Below are positions 7,808-14,815 of a stretch of 29,203 nucleotides of DNA, one piece after another (the first letter of the stretch is position 1; each line of letters begins with the position of its first letter). The notes under the pieces are model-generated. The model saw only the letters and a program-made list of their open reading frames with translations. It was not told the origin of the DNA and did no database searches. The position numbers and the translations under genes were made by a program. Origin of the DNA: an uncultured Novosphingobium sp. (GTDB lineage Bacteria; Pseudomonadota; Alphaproteobacteria; Sphingomonadales; Sphingomonadaceae); the NCBI GenBank assembly GCA_946886075.1, contig CAMPHR010000034.1, positions 1 to 29,203 on the forward strand. The letters run 5' to 3'.

Positions 7808-8647
7808 ATGAAAGCCAAATATCTGATCGCAGCAGCCGTCGCCGCGCTGATGGCCACGGGCGCCGCCCAGGCTCACCGCCAGTGGATGTTGCCGTCCTCG
7901 ACCACCCTGTCCGGCTCGGACAGCTGGGTCACGGTGGACGCCGCAGTCTCGAACGACCTCTTCTACTTCGAACATAATCCCATGCGCACTGACGCGATTG
8001 CAGTGACGCAGCCGGACGGTTCGGCAGGCAAGATCGAGAATGCCGCAACCGGCAAATACCGCTCCACCTTCGACGTCCACCTGACGCAGCCAGGCACCTA
8101 TCGCGTCGCCAGCGTCTCGACCGGCATCATGGGCAGCTACACGCTGAACGGCGAAGTAAAGCGCCTGCCTCGCGGCACGACCAAGGATAAGCTGGCTGCA
8201 GCGATCCCAGCCGGAGCCACCAACGTCCAGACGGTGGAAGCCACCAACCGCAACGAGATATTCCTGACGCTGGGCGCCCCTACCACCACCATCTTCCAAC
8301 CGACCGGCGTTGGCATCGAGCTAGTGCCAGTGACGCACCCGAACGATCTCATGGCAGGTGAAGCGGCAAGCTTCCAGTTCCTGCTCGACGGAAAGCCTGC
8401 GGCGGACCTTAAGGTCACGGTCATTCCCGGCGGCATCCGTTATCGCGACAGCCTGGGCCAGCAGGATCTGGTCACCGGCAAGGACGGCAAAGTTTCGATC
8501 AACTGGCCGCAGCCTGGCATGTACTGGCTAAACGCCACTGTCGGCGGAAATCGCGAAGGCGGCGAAGGCGCCAAAGCGCCGTCTCCCGCTGCTCCGGCTC
8601 CGCGCCGCGCATCCTACGTCACCACTCTGGAAGTGCTTGCGCCCTGA
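7808..8647 (+). CDS. DUF4198 periplasmic protein
   Basis: A 279-residue secreted protein. A clear signal peptide ends in AQA, so mature protein would begin at His23 (HRQWMLPS), the H-x-x-W start typical of DUF4198. The first domain is beta-sandwich-like (about 23-130, with VTVDAAVSNDLFYFEHNP). A second Ig-like domain (about 165-255, FQFLLDGKPAADLKVTVIPGG to GMYWLNATVGG) is followed by an Ala/Pro-rich tail. Members are found next to nickel, cobalt and iron uptake genes and are suspected metal-binding or surface-exposed accessory proteins; the role is not proven. A free N-terminal histidine could help bind a metal. It stands between the flavoprotein and apbE, with GGGGAC a few bases before its ATG, so it very likely belongs to the same function. 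Confidence 0.85.
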   Translation: MKAKYLIAAAVAALMATGAAQAHRQWMLPSSTTLSGSDSWVTVDAAVSNDLFYFEHNPMRTDAIAVTQPDGSAGKIENAATGKYRSTFDVHLTQPGTYRVASVSTGIMGSYTLNGEVKRLPRGTTKDKLAAAIPAGATNVQTVEATNRNEIFLTLGAPTTTIFQPTGVGIELVPVTHPNDLMAGEAASFQFLLDGKPAADLKVTVIPGGIRYRDSLGQQDLVTGKDGKVSINWPQPGMYWLNATVGGNREGGEGAKAPSPAAPAPRRASYVTTLEVLAP

Positions 8648-8681
8648 CCGGCATTCGCATCGCTATCCCTAACATACCGCC

Positions 8682-8710
8682 TCCCCTGCCCCCATCGGGC
8701 GAGCAGGGGG
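8682..8710 (+). promoter_or_regulatory. hairpin overlapping the apbE ribosome binding region
   Basis: CCCCTGC (8683-8689) pairs with GCAGGGG (8703-8709), with a possible inner CCC/GGG pairing in the 13-base loop. Its 3' arm runs into the G-rich stretch (8706-8717) that must serve as the apbE ribosome binding site, so folding could limit apbE translation. No T-run follows, so it is not a simple terminator. Confidence 0.4.
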
Positions 8711-8724
8711 GGACGGGACATATT

Positions 8725-9618
8725 ATGGAGCTTTCCGGGCCGACCATGGGCACCAGCTGGTCGGTCCGGATCGTCGATGCTCCGCCGGGCTGCGCGAGCG
8801 CGATTGACGATGTACTCGCCCAAGTCATCGGGCAGATGAGCAATTGGGAAGCCGATTCCGACATCAGCCGCTTCAGCGCGTTGCCCATCGGCACCTGGAC
8901 GGTGCTGCCATCAGACATGATGACCGTCCTCCAAGCCGGGTTGAACATGGCACGCGTGTCTGGTGGCGCATTCGACCCTGCGATCGGACAGCTCGTCAAA
9001 CGCTGGGGCTTCGGTCCATCGGGCGTGACCGGCCCCGAAATCTTGCCTGCTCATGCGGCGCCTTGGACCATGATCGAGATCGCGGACCAGAGCGCTCGCC
9101 GCCTAGCCGACATTGCGCTCGACTTCTCGGGCATAGCCAAAGGCTTCGCGGTGGACGCGGTTGCAGATGCTCTCCGCAACCTGGGTGCCAAGCACTTCTT
9201 GGTCGAGATAGGAGGAGAGCTCCGCGGCGAAGGACTAAAGCCCGACCACCAGCCGTGGTGGGTTGATGTCGAGGCACCACCGGGCCTGGCCGTGCCCACC
9301 CTCCGCATCGCCTTGTGCGGCCTTTCTGTCGCTACGTCCGGCGATTATGTACGCTTCCGGGCAGAGGAAGGCGCCCAGCTGTCACACAGCATCGACCCGG
9401 CGACGGGCAGGCCGATCGCCAATAACGTGGCCTCTGTCACCGTCCTGCACGAAAGCGCCATGCTGGCCGATGCCTGGGCGACGGCGATCACGATCCTGGG
9501 GCATGAGCGCGGCATGGCATTGGCGACGCGTCACGATGTCGCCGCACGTCTCATTCACCGCTGCCCGGACGGCGCCATGGAATATGTGACGCCTGCTTTA
9601 GCCTCTATGCTGGATTAG
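8725..9618 (+). CDS. apbE: FAD:protein FMN transferase (ApbE family)
   Basis: A 297-residue ApbE-family enzyme. It transfers FMN from FAD to Thr or Ser in a Dxx[ST]GA[ST] motif, using Mg2+. Visible family motifs are GPTMGTSW (residues 5-12), FDPAIGQLVKRWGFG, ALDFSGIAKGFAVDAVADAL, LVEIGGELRGEG, and SHSIDPATGRPI with AMLADAWATAITILG, which holds the metal-site Asp and Thr. The natural substrate is probably the DUF2271 protein of the same cluster. An oddity is that the protein starts right at the first motif. Neither the ATG at 8725 nor the open frame upstream (back past 8644) encodes a hydrophobic signal or lipobox, although the presumed substrate is exported. It is 77 bases after the DUF4198 stop and ends 13 bases from the end of the converging dioxygenase gene. 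Confidence 0.95.
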   Translation: MELSGPTMGTSWSVRIVDAPPGCASAIDDVLAQVIGQMSNWEADSDISRFSALPIGTWTVLPSDMMTVLQAGLNMARVSGGAFDPAIGQLVKRWGFGPSGVTGPEILPAHAAPWTMIEIADQSARRLADIALDFSGIAKGFAVDAVADALRNLGAKHFLVEIGGELRGEGLKPDHQPWWVDVEAPPGLAVPTLRIALCGLSVATSGDYVRFRAEEGAQLSHSIDPATGRPIANNVASVTVLHESAMLADAWATAITILGHERGMALATRHDVAARLIHRCPDGAMEYVTPALASMLD

Positions 9619-9631
9619 CCATCCGGCCGCT

Positions 9632-10315
9632 TCAAACGTCGGCCCATCGCCGCAAGAGGTTGTGATAGACCCCCGTCAAGCGAATCACCTGGGCATTGTC
9701 ATGGCCAAGGTCGGTGGCCAAAGCCTGTATGCTGCTGTCCAAGTCGAACATCATCTGCCGCGCGGCATCGTCTCGCACCATTGATTGCAACCAGAAAAAG
9801 CTGGCCGTCCGCCTGCCTCGCGTTACTGGCTCAACGCGATGAAGCGATGAGGAGGGATATAAGACCGCATGTCCAGCGGGCAGCTTCACCTGCTGCACGC
9901 CAAAATTGGTCTCGACGGTCAATTCCCCACCGTCATAGCTTTGTGGGTCTTCCAGAAAGACGGTGATCGAAAGATCGGACCGGACCCGGAAGCCCGTGCT
10001 TGCCTGTACCCGGACGGCGTTATCCACATGCACCCCGAATGCCTGCCCGCCCTCATAAGAGTTGAACAAAGGCGGGAATATTTTCAGCGGGAGCGCAGCA
10101 GCGATGAAGAGCGGTGAGCGGCCCAACGCATCCAATATGATTTCCCCGGCCTGCTGCGCTTCAGGAGCCTCCTCGGGCAGTTGCATGTTGCGTTTGGCAA
10201 GAGCCGATTGATGGCCCGACGTCACATTGCCGTCGATCCACTGCGCGCTTTCGATCAGCGCCCGGACGCGCCCTACATTTGCGCCATCAAGCAAGTCGGG
10301 AATAACGGTCAGCAT
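9632..10315 (-). CDS. PKHD-type Fe(II)/2-oxoglutarate dioxygenase, PiuC-like
   Basis: A 227-residue member of the PiuC/PKHD hydroxylase family, the usual length. It has the double-stranded beta-helix iron site: His96 and Asp98 in FGVHVDNA, distal His159 in [13 protein letters not shown], and Arg169 in RRTASFFW to hold 2-oxoglutarate. The N-terminal region has the family pattern [16 protein letters not shown]. PiuC-like enzymes are regularly encoded beside catecholate-siderophore receptors and are iron-regulated; their substrate is not firmly known. It begins 31 bases after the tonB stop on the same strand, so the order is receptor, tonB, dioxygenase. I expect a cytoplasmic enzyme, perhaps acting on an imported siderophore or related compound; that role is inference. 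Confidence 0.93.
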   Translation of the reverse strand: MLTVIPDLLDGANVGRVRALIESAQWIDGNVTSGHQSALAKRNMQLPEEAPEAQQAGEIILDALGRSPLFIAAALPLKIFPPLFNSYEGGQAFGVHVDNAVRVQASTGFRVRSDLSITVFLEDPQSYDGGELTVETNFGVQQVKLPAGHAVLYPSSSLHRVEPVTRGRRTASFFWLQSMVRDDAARQMMFDLDSSIQALATDLGHDNAQVIRLTGVYHNLLRRWADV

Positions 10316-10346
10316 GTCGAAGAAACTCTATTGGGCAGCGATGCGG

Positions 10347-11114
10347 TTAAGCGCCTTCGGCGCGCAGGACGAAGGGTATTTCAACGACGCCCCTTACCTT
10401 CACCGGCTGACCTTCGCGGATTGTCGGCTTCCACCGCCACGTCCGCACGGCATCACGCGCAGCTGAGTCCAGACGCGAGAAGCCGCTGCTCTGCGCAATT
10501 GCCACGCTCTCAACCGTACCCTCGATACTCAAGGTCAAGGATAGCAGCACGGTGCCCTGCTCACGCTTGCGGCGGCTCTCGATCGGGTAGCGAGGCGGCT
10601 TTCCGGAGACCATCTGCGCGGCGAGATCACCGCCCTGCACGGTACTCGGCGCTGCTGGGGCAGGTGGAGCGGAAACAGTCGGCCCTGGACTTATTACGGG
10701 GATCGCGGCAGCCCGGACGGGCGTAGGTTCAGCTGTGGTGGCGATCGGCGCAGGGGGAGTGGGGACATGCACCAGAGGCGGCGGCGCAACAACCTGGGGC
10801 GCTGAAGGTGGCGGCGGAGGTGTTTCCGCGGCGGGCGGCGGTGGGGGCGGCGTCAGGTTCACGACCGAAAGACGTGTCTCCTGCACGCGCTGGGCATGCT
10901 GCCTCATCTGTAGCAGCGCATAAATCGCAACGGCATGAACAAGAATGATTAGGAGAATAGCGGGCAAGTTGACGGCCCGGCGTTCGCCATAGCGAGGGCC
11001 CGTAACCGGTGGAGCCTCCTGCACCCTGCCGCTGGAGGAGACACGCGCGGGCTCTGGCGGGAAAACAGCGGGTGGGACGTCATCTGCAATGAACCGTTCG
11101 GCCGCACCAAGCAT
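10347..11114 (-). CDS. tonB: TonB energy transducer
   Basis: A 255-residue TonB-family protein that couples the proton-motive force of ExbBD to outer-membrane receptors. It has a cytoplasmic N-terminus (1-49) and a single membrane helix, about 50-69, containing His60 in LVHAVAIYALL, which matches the conserved TonB helix histidine. A Pro-rich spacer with runs of five or six prolines follows (about 88-165), then a TonB C-terminal domain (about 170-252, PPRYPIESRRKREQGTV, SSGFSRLDSAA, VRTWRWKP). AAAGGGG lies about 8 bases before ATG 11114. exbB and exbD are not in the window and must be elsewhere. It follows the siderophore receptor after a 176-base gap with two hairpins and its own candidate operator, and was probably dedicated to that receptor. 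Confidence 0.95.
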   Translation of the reverse strand: MLGAAERFIADDVPPAVFPPEPARVSSSGRVQEAPPVTGPRYGERRAVNLPAILLIILVHAVAIYALLQMRQHAQRVQETRLSVVNLTPPPPPPAAETPPPPPSAPQVVAPPPLVHVPTPPAPIATTAEPTPVRAAAIPVISPGPTVSAPPAPAAPSTVQGGDLAAQMVSGKPPRYPIESRRKREQGTVLLSLTLSIEGTVESVAIAQSSGFSRLDSAARDAVRTWRWKPTIREGQPVKVRGVVEIPFVLRAEGA

Positions 11115-11152
11115 GCCTATTCCCCTTTCACGGCTACTGCCTGCAGATCAAG

Positions 11153-11186
11153 CCCATAGCGCGAGCTCTAATGCGAATCAATCGCA
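11153..11186 (-). promoter_or_regulatory. candidate tonB promoter with 7-1-7 operator
   Basis: On the minus strand, TTGATT (11181-11176) and TATGGG (11158-11153) are 17 bases apart. The -35 lies inside TGCGATTGATTCGCA (11186-11172), a near-perfect 7-1-7 palindrome of the same type as those at 6559 and 13778. The position, about 40 bases before the tonB start, suits an iron-regulated promoter. Confidence 0.45.
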
Positions 11187-11209
11187 CCCCTCGCTTTTCT
11201 GAAGGATCA

Positions 11210-11249
11210 GGCGGGCGGCGACCCGAGGAGGACTGCATCGCCACCCGCC
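11210..11249 (-). other. hairpin between receptor gene and tonB (second)
   Basis: GGCGGG (11210-11215) pairs with CCCGCC (11244-11249), and after one mismatch GGCGA (11217-11221) pairs with TCGCC (11238-11242), with a 16-base loop. It follows the first hairpin on the receptor mRNA. It has no T-run and may slow polymerase or RNA decay. Confidence 0.45.
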
Positions 11250-11253
11250 CTTT

Positions 11254-11280
11254 CCCCCGGCGTGGGACAAACGCCGGGGG
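11254..11280 (-). terminator. strong hairpin after the siderophore receptor gene
   Basis: CCCCCGGCG (11254-11262) and CGCCGGGGG (11272-11280) form a perfect 9-bp stem with a 9-base loop, starting 10 bases after the receptor stop codon. There is no U-tract on either strand, so termination may be partial or the hairpin may protect the 3' end of the receptor mRNA. It could explain lower expression of tonB than of the receptor. Confidence 0.5.
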
Positions 11281-11290
11281 ATTATGACGG

Positions 11291-13732
11291 TTAGAAGCTA
11301 TAGTTGAGGCTCAGCACCGCCGAACGGGTCGGAGCAGGCTGTGCCCAGCTGCCATTCACATTGTTGCGCACCGTGGTCACATACTTCTCGTTAGTGAAGT
11401 TCTGGACATTGAGCTGCGCCGTCAGATTTTCGGTGATCGGGTAGTTAGCCATGAACCGGTGGATCGTGTAGCTCGGCACATAGTAGCCGACATAGGTCCC
11501 CGCCGTGAGTTGCGCGAGGGTAGGCTGGTTCAGCAGGAACTTGCCCTGGTAGGTGATGCCATAACCAAGCTCCAGACCGAAGTCGAAGCGATAGGTCGTG
11601 AACAGGCTTCCGGAATGCTTGGGCGTGTTGGTCAGCGCATAGCCACGCGTGGGATCCAAGAAGGCCGTGCTATTCGCGCAGTTACCAGCGGTTGTGCTGG
11701 TCGACCCCGGATTATCAAGACAGAAGTCGGAGACGCCCTGCCGGATTTTGCTCTTCAGGTACATGTAATTGGCGGAAATCGTCCAGTTGCTGGTGATGTT
11801 TCCGGAAGCACCAAGCGAAATCCCCTCAACCCGCTGGTTACCGTCGGTCGCCTGATCGGGCAGTTGCACGTCACCCGAAACCACCTTGATCTGGTTCCGG
11901 TCATTACGGAACGCTGCGGCGGTCAGCAAAAGCTTGGCGTCGAACAGATCGGCCTTGATGCCGATCTCATAATTTTTGGTGGTCTCAGGCTTCACGTTGC
12001 AGTTTCCGCCGCCCGTACCAGTGTCCAACGCGCAGGACCCATCGACCGAAGCCTTCGAGGGCAGCTTAGAGTTGCCATAGGCAACATAAAGGCTGGTGTT
12101 GGGCGTTGGCTTTACGACCAGGCCTGCCCGGTAGGAGAAGAGATTATCGTTAACCCTGGCTGGGGCGGTAACGCCGGTCGGATCACCCAGGGTGGGAGAA
12201 CCCGCCGTTGTATTGAAGGTAACCGACCTGCTTGTGCCCTTCACCTTTTCGTAGCGGATGCCGCCGTTGAATTCGAGCCAGTCGGTGAGCTTCATGGCAT
12301 CGAAGAGATAAGCAGCGTAGCTCGTCTGTTCACCCAGCGCCCGCGCTGCGCGGATGAAGTTGAACGGACCGTCATATTCGTTGTTGCCATAGACGAAGCC
12401 TGCAGGCCCCTGCACCACTTCGCCAGGGTTGGAGATGCTGACGAGCGGGAAGGCGGATGCAAACGGATTTGTGCCGTCCGCTGCACGAAGGCTGTTGCCC
12501 GCCAACTGGTTATATTTTTCCCAGAGCGCTGAAGCGCCAAGGACCAACGTATGCTCTATCCCGCCCGTCGCGAAATCGGCACTAAGATCGATCTGATTAT
12601 AGGCCGTCTCGTTGTTGATGAAGCGGGTGTTGCCACGGCCATTGCCCCGGTTGGGCATGAAGAAGCCGGGCGGTACGGTCACAGTGCCGGTCGCGGGGGT
12701 GAAGGTGCATGGAGCCGGGCTGGAGGCGAAGCAGAAGTCGCCGGTGGGCTGGCTCGTGATAGTATCCTGATGAATTTTTTCGTAGCGAGTCAGATTACGG
12801 ATCTTCAGGCTGTCGTTGAACGCGTGGCTGAAGATCGCCTGCAGCGACTTGGTCGTGCTGTCCTGCTTATCAATATTGGCGAAGCCGTAATAGCCTGACC
12901 GGTCAAACTCATCCAGAATGCCGCCCTGTGCCGGATAATAGCGAAGGCCATATTGCGGCATGGCGTCATCATCGAGATATTCGCCCTGCAACGTCAAGCT
13001 TGTCGGGCTGTCGATGCCAATGGTGATCGCCGGTGCGATACCCCAGCGCTTGTAATATTCGACATCGCGGCCGGGAACGTCGTTCTCATGATATACCGCA
13101 TTGATGCGGACTGCGATCAGATCATTGAGGCGCTTGTTGGCATCCACCGTGGCCCGATAATAATTGTCAGTGCCGATCCCGGCATTCAATATGACCTGGT
13201 CATCCGCCAGAGGGCGCTTCGTGACCAAGTTGATGGTGCCAGCCACCGAACCGCCGCCGTTCATCACGGAGTTGGCGCCGTTGGTAACTTCGACCTGTTC
13301 GATGTTGTACACTTCATTGCGGTTGAGGAACGCGCCGGAGCGGACGCCATCGACGGTGACGTCATTCTTCGCATCCTGGCCGCGCAGGATGATGCGATCG
13401 CCATAGCCAAAGCCGCCTTCACCCGCACCGAATGTGATGCCGGGCACGGTCGACAAGACATCGCGCAGCGTCAGGAGATTCTGCTGCTTGATCGTTTCCT
13501 TGTTGATGACCGTGATCGTCTGCGGCGTATCCAGCAACGGGCGAACATATTTGGGCGACTCCGCGCGATCGACTTTGACCTCCGATTCGTCGATCGCAGT
13601 GTCGGTCACCGTCATGCCGCCCAGCTTCGGAGCCGGAGCGCCATCCTGCGCATGTGCGGCCGAAGCAAAGGCGATAGCGCTTACGCAACCAAGAGCCAGA
13701 AATGACGGCATCGACTTGGAACCGCTGGACAT
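11291..13732 (-). CDS. TonB-dependent siderophore receptor (catecholate type, Fiu-like)
   Basis: An 813-residue outer-membrane receptor. The signal peptide ends at AHA/Q (residue 28). A TonB box-like GGMTVTDT is at about 38-45. The plug domain spans about 60-170, with PQTITVINKE, LRDVLSTVPGITFGAGEGGFGYGDRIILRGQ, DVTVDGVR and VEVTNGANSVMNGGGSVAGTINLVTKRP. The 22-strand barrel ends in Phe (VLSLNYSF), the outer-membrane assembly signal. Plug and length fit the TonB-dependent siderophore receptor subfamily that includes Fiu; the linked PiuC-like gene supports a catecholate. The exact ligand cannot be read. GGGGG lies about 11 bases before ATG 13732; ATG at codon 8 would also leave a full signal peptide. 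The upstream promoter carries an operator in its spacer, so iron repression is likely. Confidence 0.95.
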   Translation of the reverse strand: MSSGSKSMPSFLALGCVSAIAFASAAHAQDGAPAPKLGGMTVTDTAIDESEVKVDRAESPKYVRPLLDTPQTITVINKETIKQQNLLTLRDVLSTVPGITFGAGEGGFGYGDRIILRGQDAKNDVTVDGVRSGAFLNRNEVYNIEQVEVTNGANSVMNGGGSVAGTINLVTKRPLADDQVILNAGIGTDNYYRATVDANKRLNDLIAVRINAVYHENDVPGRDVEYYKRWGIAPAITIGIDSPTSLTLQGEYLDDDAMPQYGLRYYPAQGGILDEFDRSGYYGFANIDKQDSTTKSLQAIFSHAFNDSLKIRNLTRYEKIHQDTITSQPTGDFCFASSPAPCTFTPATGTVTVPPGFFMPNRGNGRGNTRFINNETAYNQIDLSADFATGGIEHTLVLGASALWEKYNQLAGNSLRAADGTNPFASAFPLVSISNPGEVVQGPAGFVYGNNEYDGPFNFIRAARALGEQTSYAAYLFDAMKLTDWLEFNGGIRYEKVKGTSRSVTFNTTAGSPTLGDPTGVTAPARVNDNLFSYRAGLVVKPTPNTSLYVAYGNSKLPSKASVDGSCALDTGTGGGNCNVKPETTKNYEIGIKADLFDAKLLLTAAAFRNDRNQIKVVSGDVQLPDQATDGNQRVEGISLGASGNITSNWTISANYMYLKSKIRQGVSDFCLDNPGSTSTTAGNCANSTAFLDPTRGYALTNTPKHSGSLFTTYRFDFGLELGYGITYQGKFLLNQPTLAQLTAGTYVGYYVPSYTIHRFMANYPITENLTAQLNVQNFTNEKYVTTVRNNVNGSWAQPAPTRSAVLSLNYSF

Positions 13733-13770
13733 CGAACAAAAACCCCCTTCTTCATTGATCTTCGAGGAGG

Positions 13771-13799
13771 CAGCTATTGCGAACTGTTCGCAGAGTCAA
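13771..13799 (-). promoter_or_regulatory. siderophore receptor promoter with perfect 7-1-7 operator in the spacer
   Basis: On the minus strand TTGACT (13799-13794) and TAGCTG (13776-13771) are separated by 17 bases. The spacer is nearly filled by the perfect palindrome TGCGAACAGTTCGCA (13792-13778). A repressor bound there would block RNA polymerase. The 7-1-7 arrangement is that of Fur-family operators; the identity of the regulator is inferred. Confidence 0.65.
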
Positions 13800-13801
13800 C
13801 G

Positions 13802-14092
13802 CTATTGAGAATAATTATTATTCTTTGCCAGATGTGCGAACAGCCAGCAGCGGATGGCACTCGCCAAATTAGGGGGCTGGGGTGCGGCCAATCGCGCGAG
13901 GTCAATCTGAGCGATCAGCGCATTGAGCGGCAACCCCTCCCGCGCTGCGCAAGTGCGAAGGGCTTGCCAGAATATAGGTTCCAAACTGATTGCGGTCTGA
14001 TGGCCCGCTATGGTCACGCTCCGCTTGACCGGAGGCGCAAAGGGCGCCTCCGCCAAACCAAGCGCCCCCTCTTTGCCGTCGCCTTGCGCCAT
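13802..14092 (-). CDS. small ribbon-helix-helix protein (RHH_4 type)
   Basis: A 96-residue protein that resembles the RHH_4 family (PF13467) of alphaproteobacteria. After a disordered start (1-22), KRSVTIAGHQTAISLEPIFWQALRTCAAREG fits the family's beta-strand and helix, and LPLNALIAQID starts the second helix. Such proteins are presumed DNA-binding, but no target is known. The ATG overlaps the phbB stop by one base (TGATG), so the two are translationally coupled. The frame stays open far upstream inside phbB; only the last 96 codons are taken as the gene because of the overlap start and the family fit. Its 3' end carries the Fur-box-like palindrome of the next operon. Confidence 0.8.
   Translation of the reverse strand: MAQGDGKEGALGLAEAPFAPPVKRSVTIAGHQTAISLEPIFWQALRTCAAREGLPLNALIAQIDLARLAAPQPPNLASAIRCWLFAHLAKNNNYSQ
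13808..13824. promoter_or_regulatory. AT-rich palindrome resembling a classical Fur box
   Basis: AGAATAATTATTATTCT is a perfect 8-1-8 palindrome, close in style to the GATAAT-based Fur box. It lies just upstream of the receptor promoter and inside the last codons (Asn-Asn-Asn-Tyr-Ser) of the ribbon-helix-helix gene. In such GC-rich DNA a perfect 17-base AT-rich palindrome stands out. Confidence 0.5.
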
Positions 14093-14814
14093 CAATACAT
14101 GTGCTGGCCGCCGTTGATGGACATGGTGCTGCCAGTAACAAACCCCGCCTCTTCGCTGCACAGAAATGCCACGCCGCGCGCGATCTCGTCCGCCTGACCC
14201 AGCCGTCCGACGGGGATTTTCGCGACGATCTTTTCCAGGACTGGCGCAGGCACCGCAGCCACCATGTCGGTGTCGATATAGCCCGGCGCGATGGCGTTGA
14301 CGGTAACGCCGAACTTGGCCCCCTCCTGCGCGAGAGCCTTGGTGAAGCCATGAATGCCGGATTTGGCGGCGGCATAGTTCACCTGGCCATATTGCCCGGC
14401 CTGGCCATTGATCGATCCAATATTGACGATCCGGCCCCAGCCTCTTTCCCGCATGCCGCCAAAGGTCGCCTTGGCCATGTTGAAGCAACCGCCAAGGTTG
14501 ATGCGCATGACTTCGTTCCAGTCGTCGAAGTTCATCTTCGCGAGTACGCCATCGCGGGTGATGCCCGCGTTGTTCACCACGATGTCGACGGGCCCCAATT
14601 TCTCGGCAACTGTCGCACAGCCTTCAAGACAAGCCTGATGATCGCCCACGTCCCAGCGAAAAGCGTCGATCCCCGTCCGGTCGGTAAACGCCCGCGCCTT
14701 TTCGTCATTTCCCGCATAGTTGGCGGCGACTTTGCAGCCCAGTGCCTTCAGCGCCAAGCTGATCGCCTCACCGATGCCCCTTGTTCCGCCCGTTACGATA
14801 GCAACTCTAGCCAT
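14092..14814 (-). CDS. phbB: acetoacetyl-CoA reductase (short-chain dehydrogenase)
   Basis: A 240-residue short-chain dehydrogenase that reduces acetoacetyl-CoA to (R)-3-hydroxybutyryl-CoA with NADPH, the second step of polyhydroxybutyrate synthesis. The nucleotide motif TGGTRGIGEAIS is at 8-19, NNAGITRD at 81-88, and the catalytic Ser134, Tyr147 and Lys151 are in NIGSINGQAGQYGQVNYAAAK. The sequence around GQVNYAAAKSGIHGFTKALAQE is typical of PhaB/PhbB rather than FabG, although a FabG-like reductase remains possible. GAGGGGAG sits about 6 bases before the ATG. The hemH stop is one base before the start, so it is in the same transcript. The thiolase and synthase genes are not in the window. 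Confidence 0.9.
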   Translation of the reverse strand: MARVAIVTGGTRGIGEAISLALKALGCKVAANYAGNDEKARAFTDRTGIDAFRWDVGDHQACLEGCATVAEKLGPVDIVVNNAGITRDGVLAKMNFDDWNEVMRINLGGCFNMAKATFGGMRERGWGRIVNIGSINGQAGQYGQVNYAAAKSGIHGFTKALAQEGAKFGVTVNAIAPGYIDTDMVAAVPAPVLEKIVAKIPVGRLGQADEIARGVAFLCSEEAGFVTGSTMSINGGQHMY

Positions 14815-14815
14815 G

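Noticed and set aside
13802..14488. 228-codon frame as one long protein
   Set aside because: Its upstream 130 codons are out of frame within phbB; only the last 96 codons after the TGATG overlap fit a ribbon-helix-helix protein.
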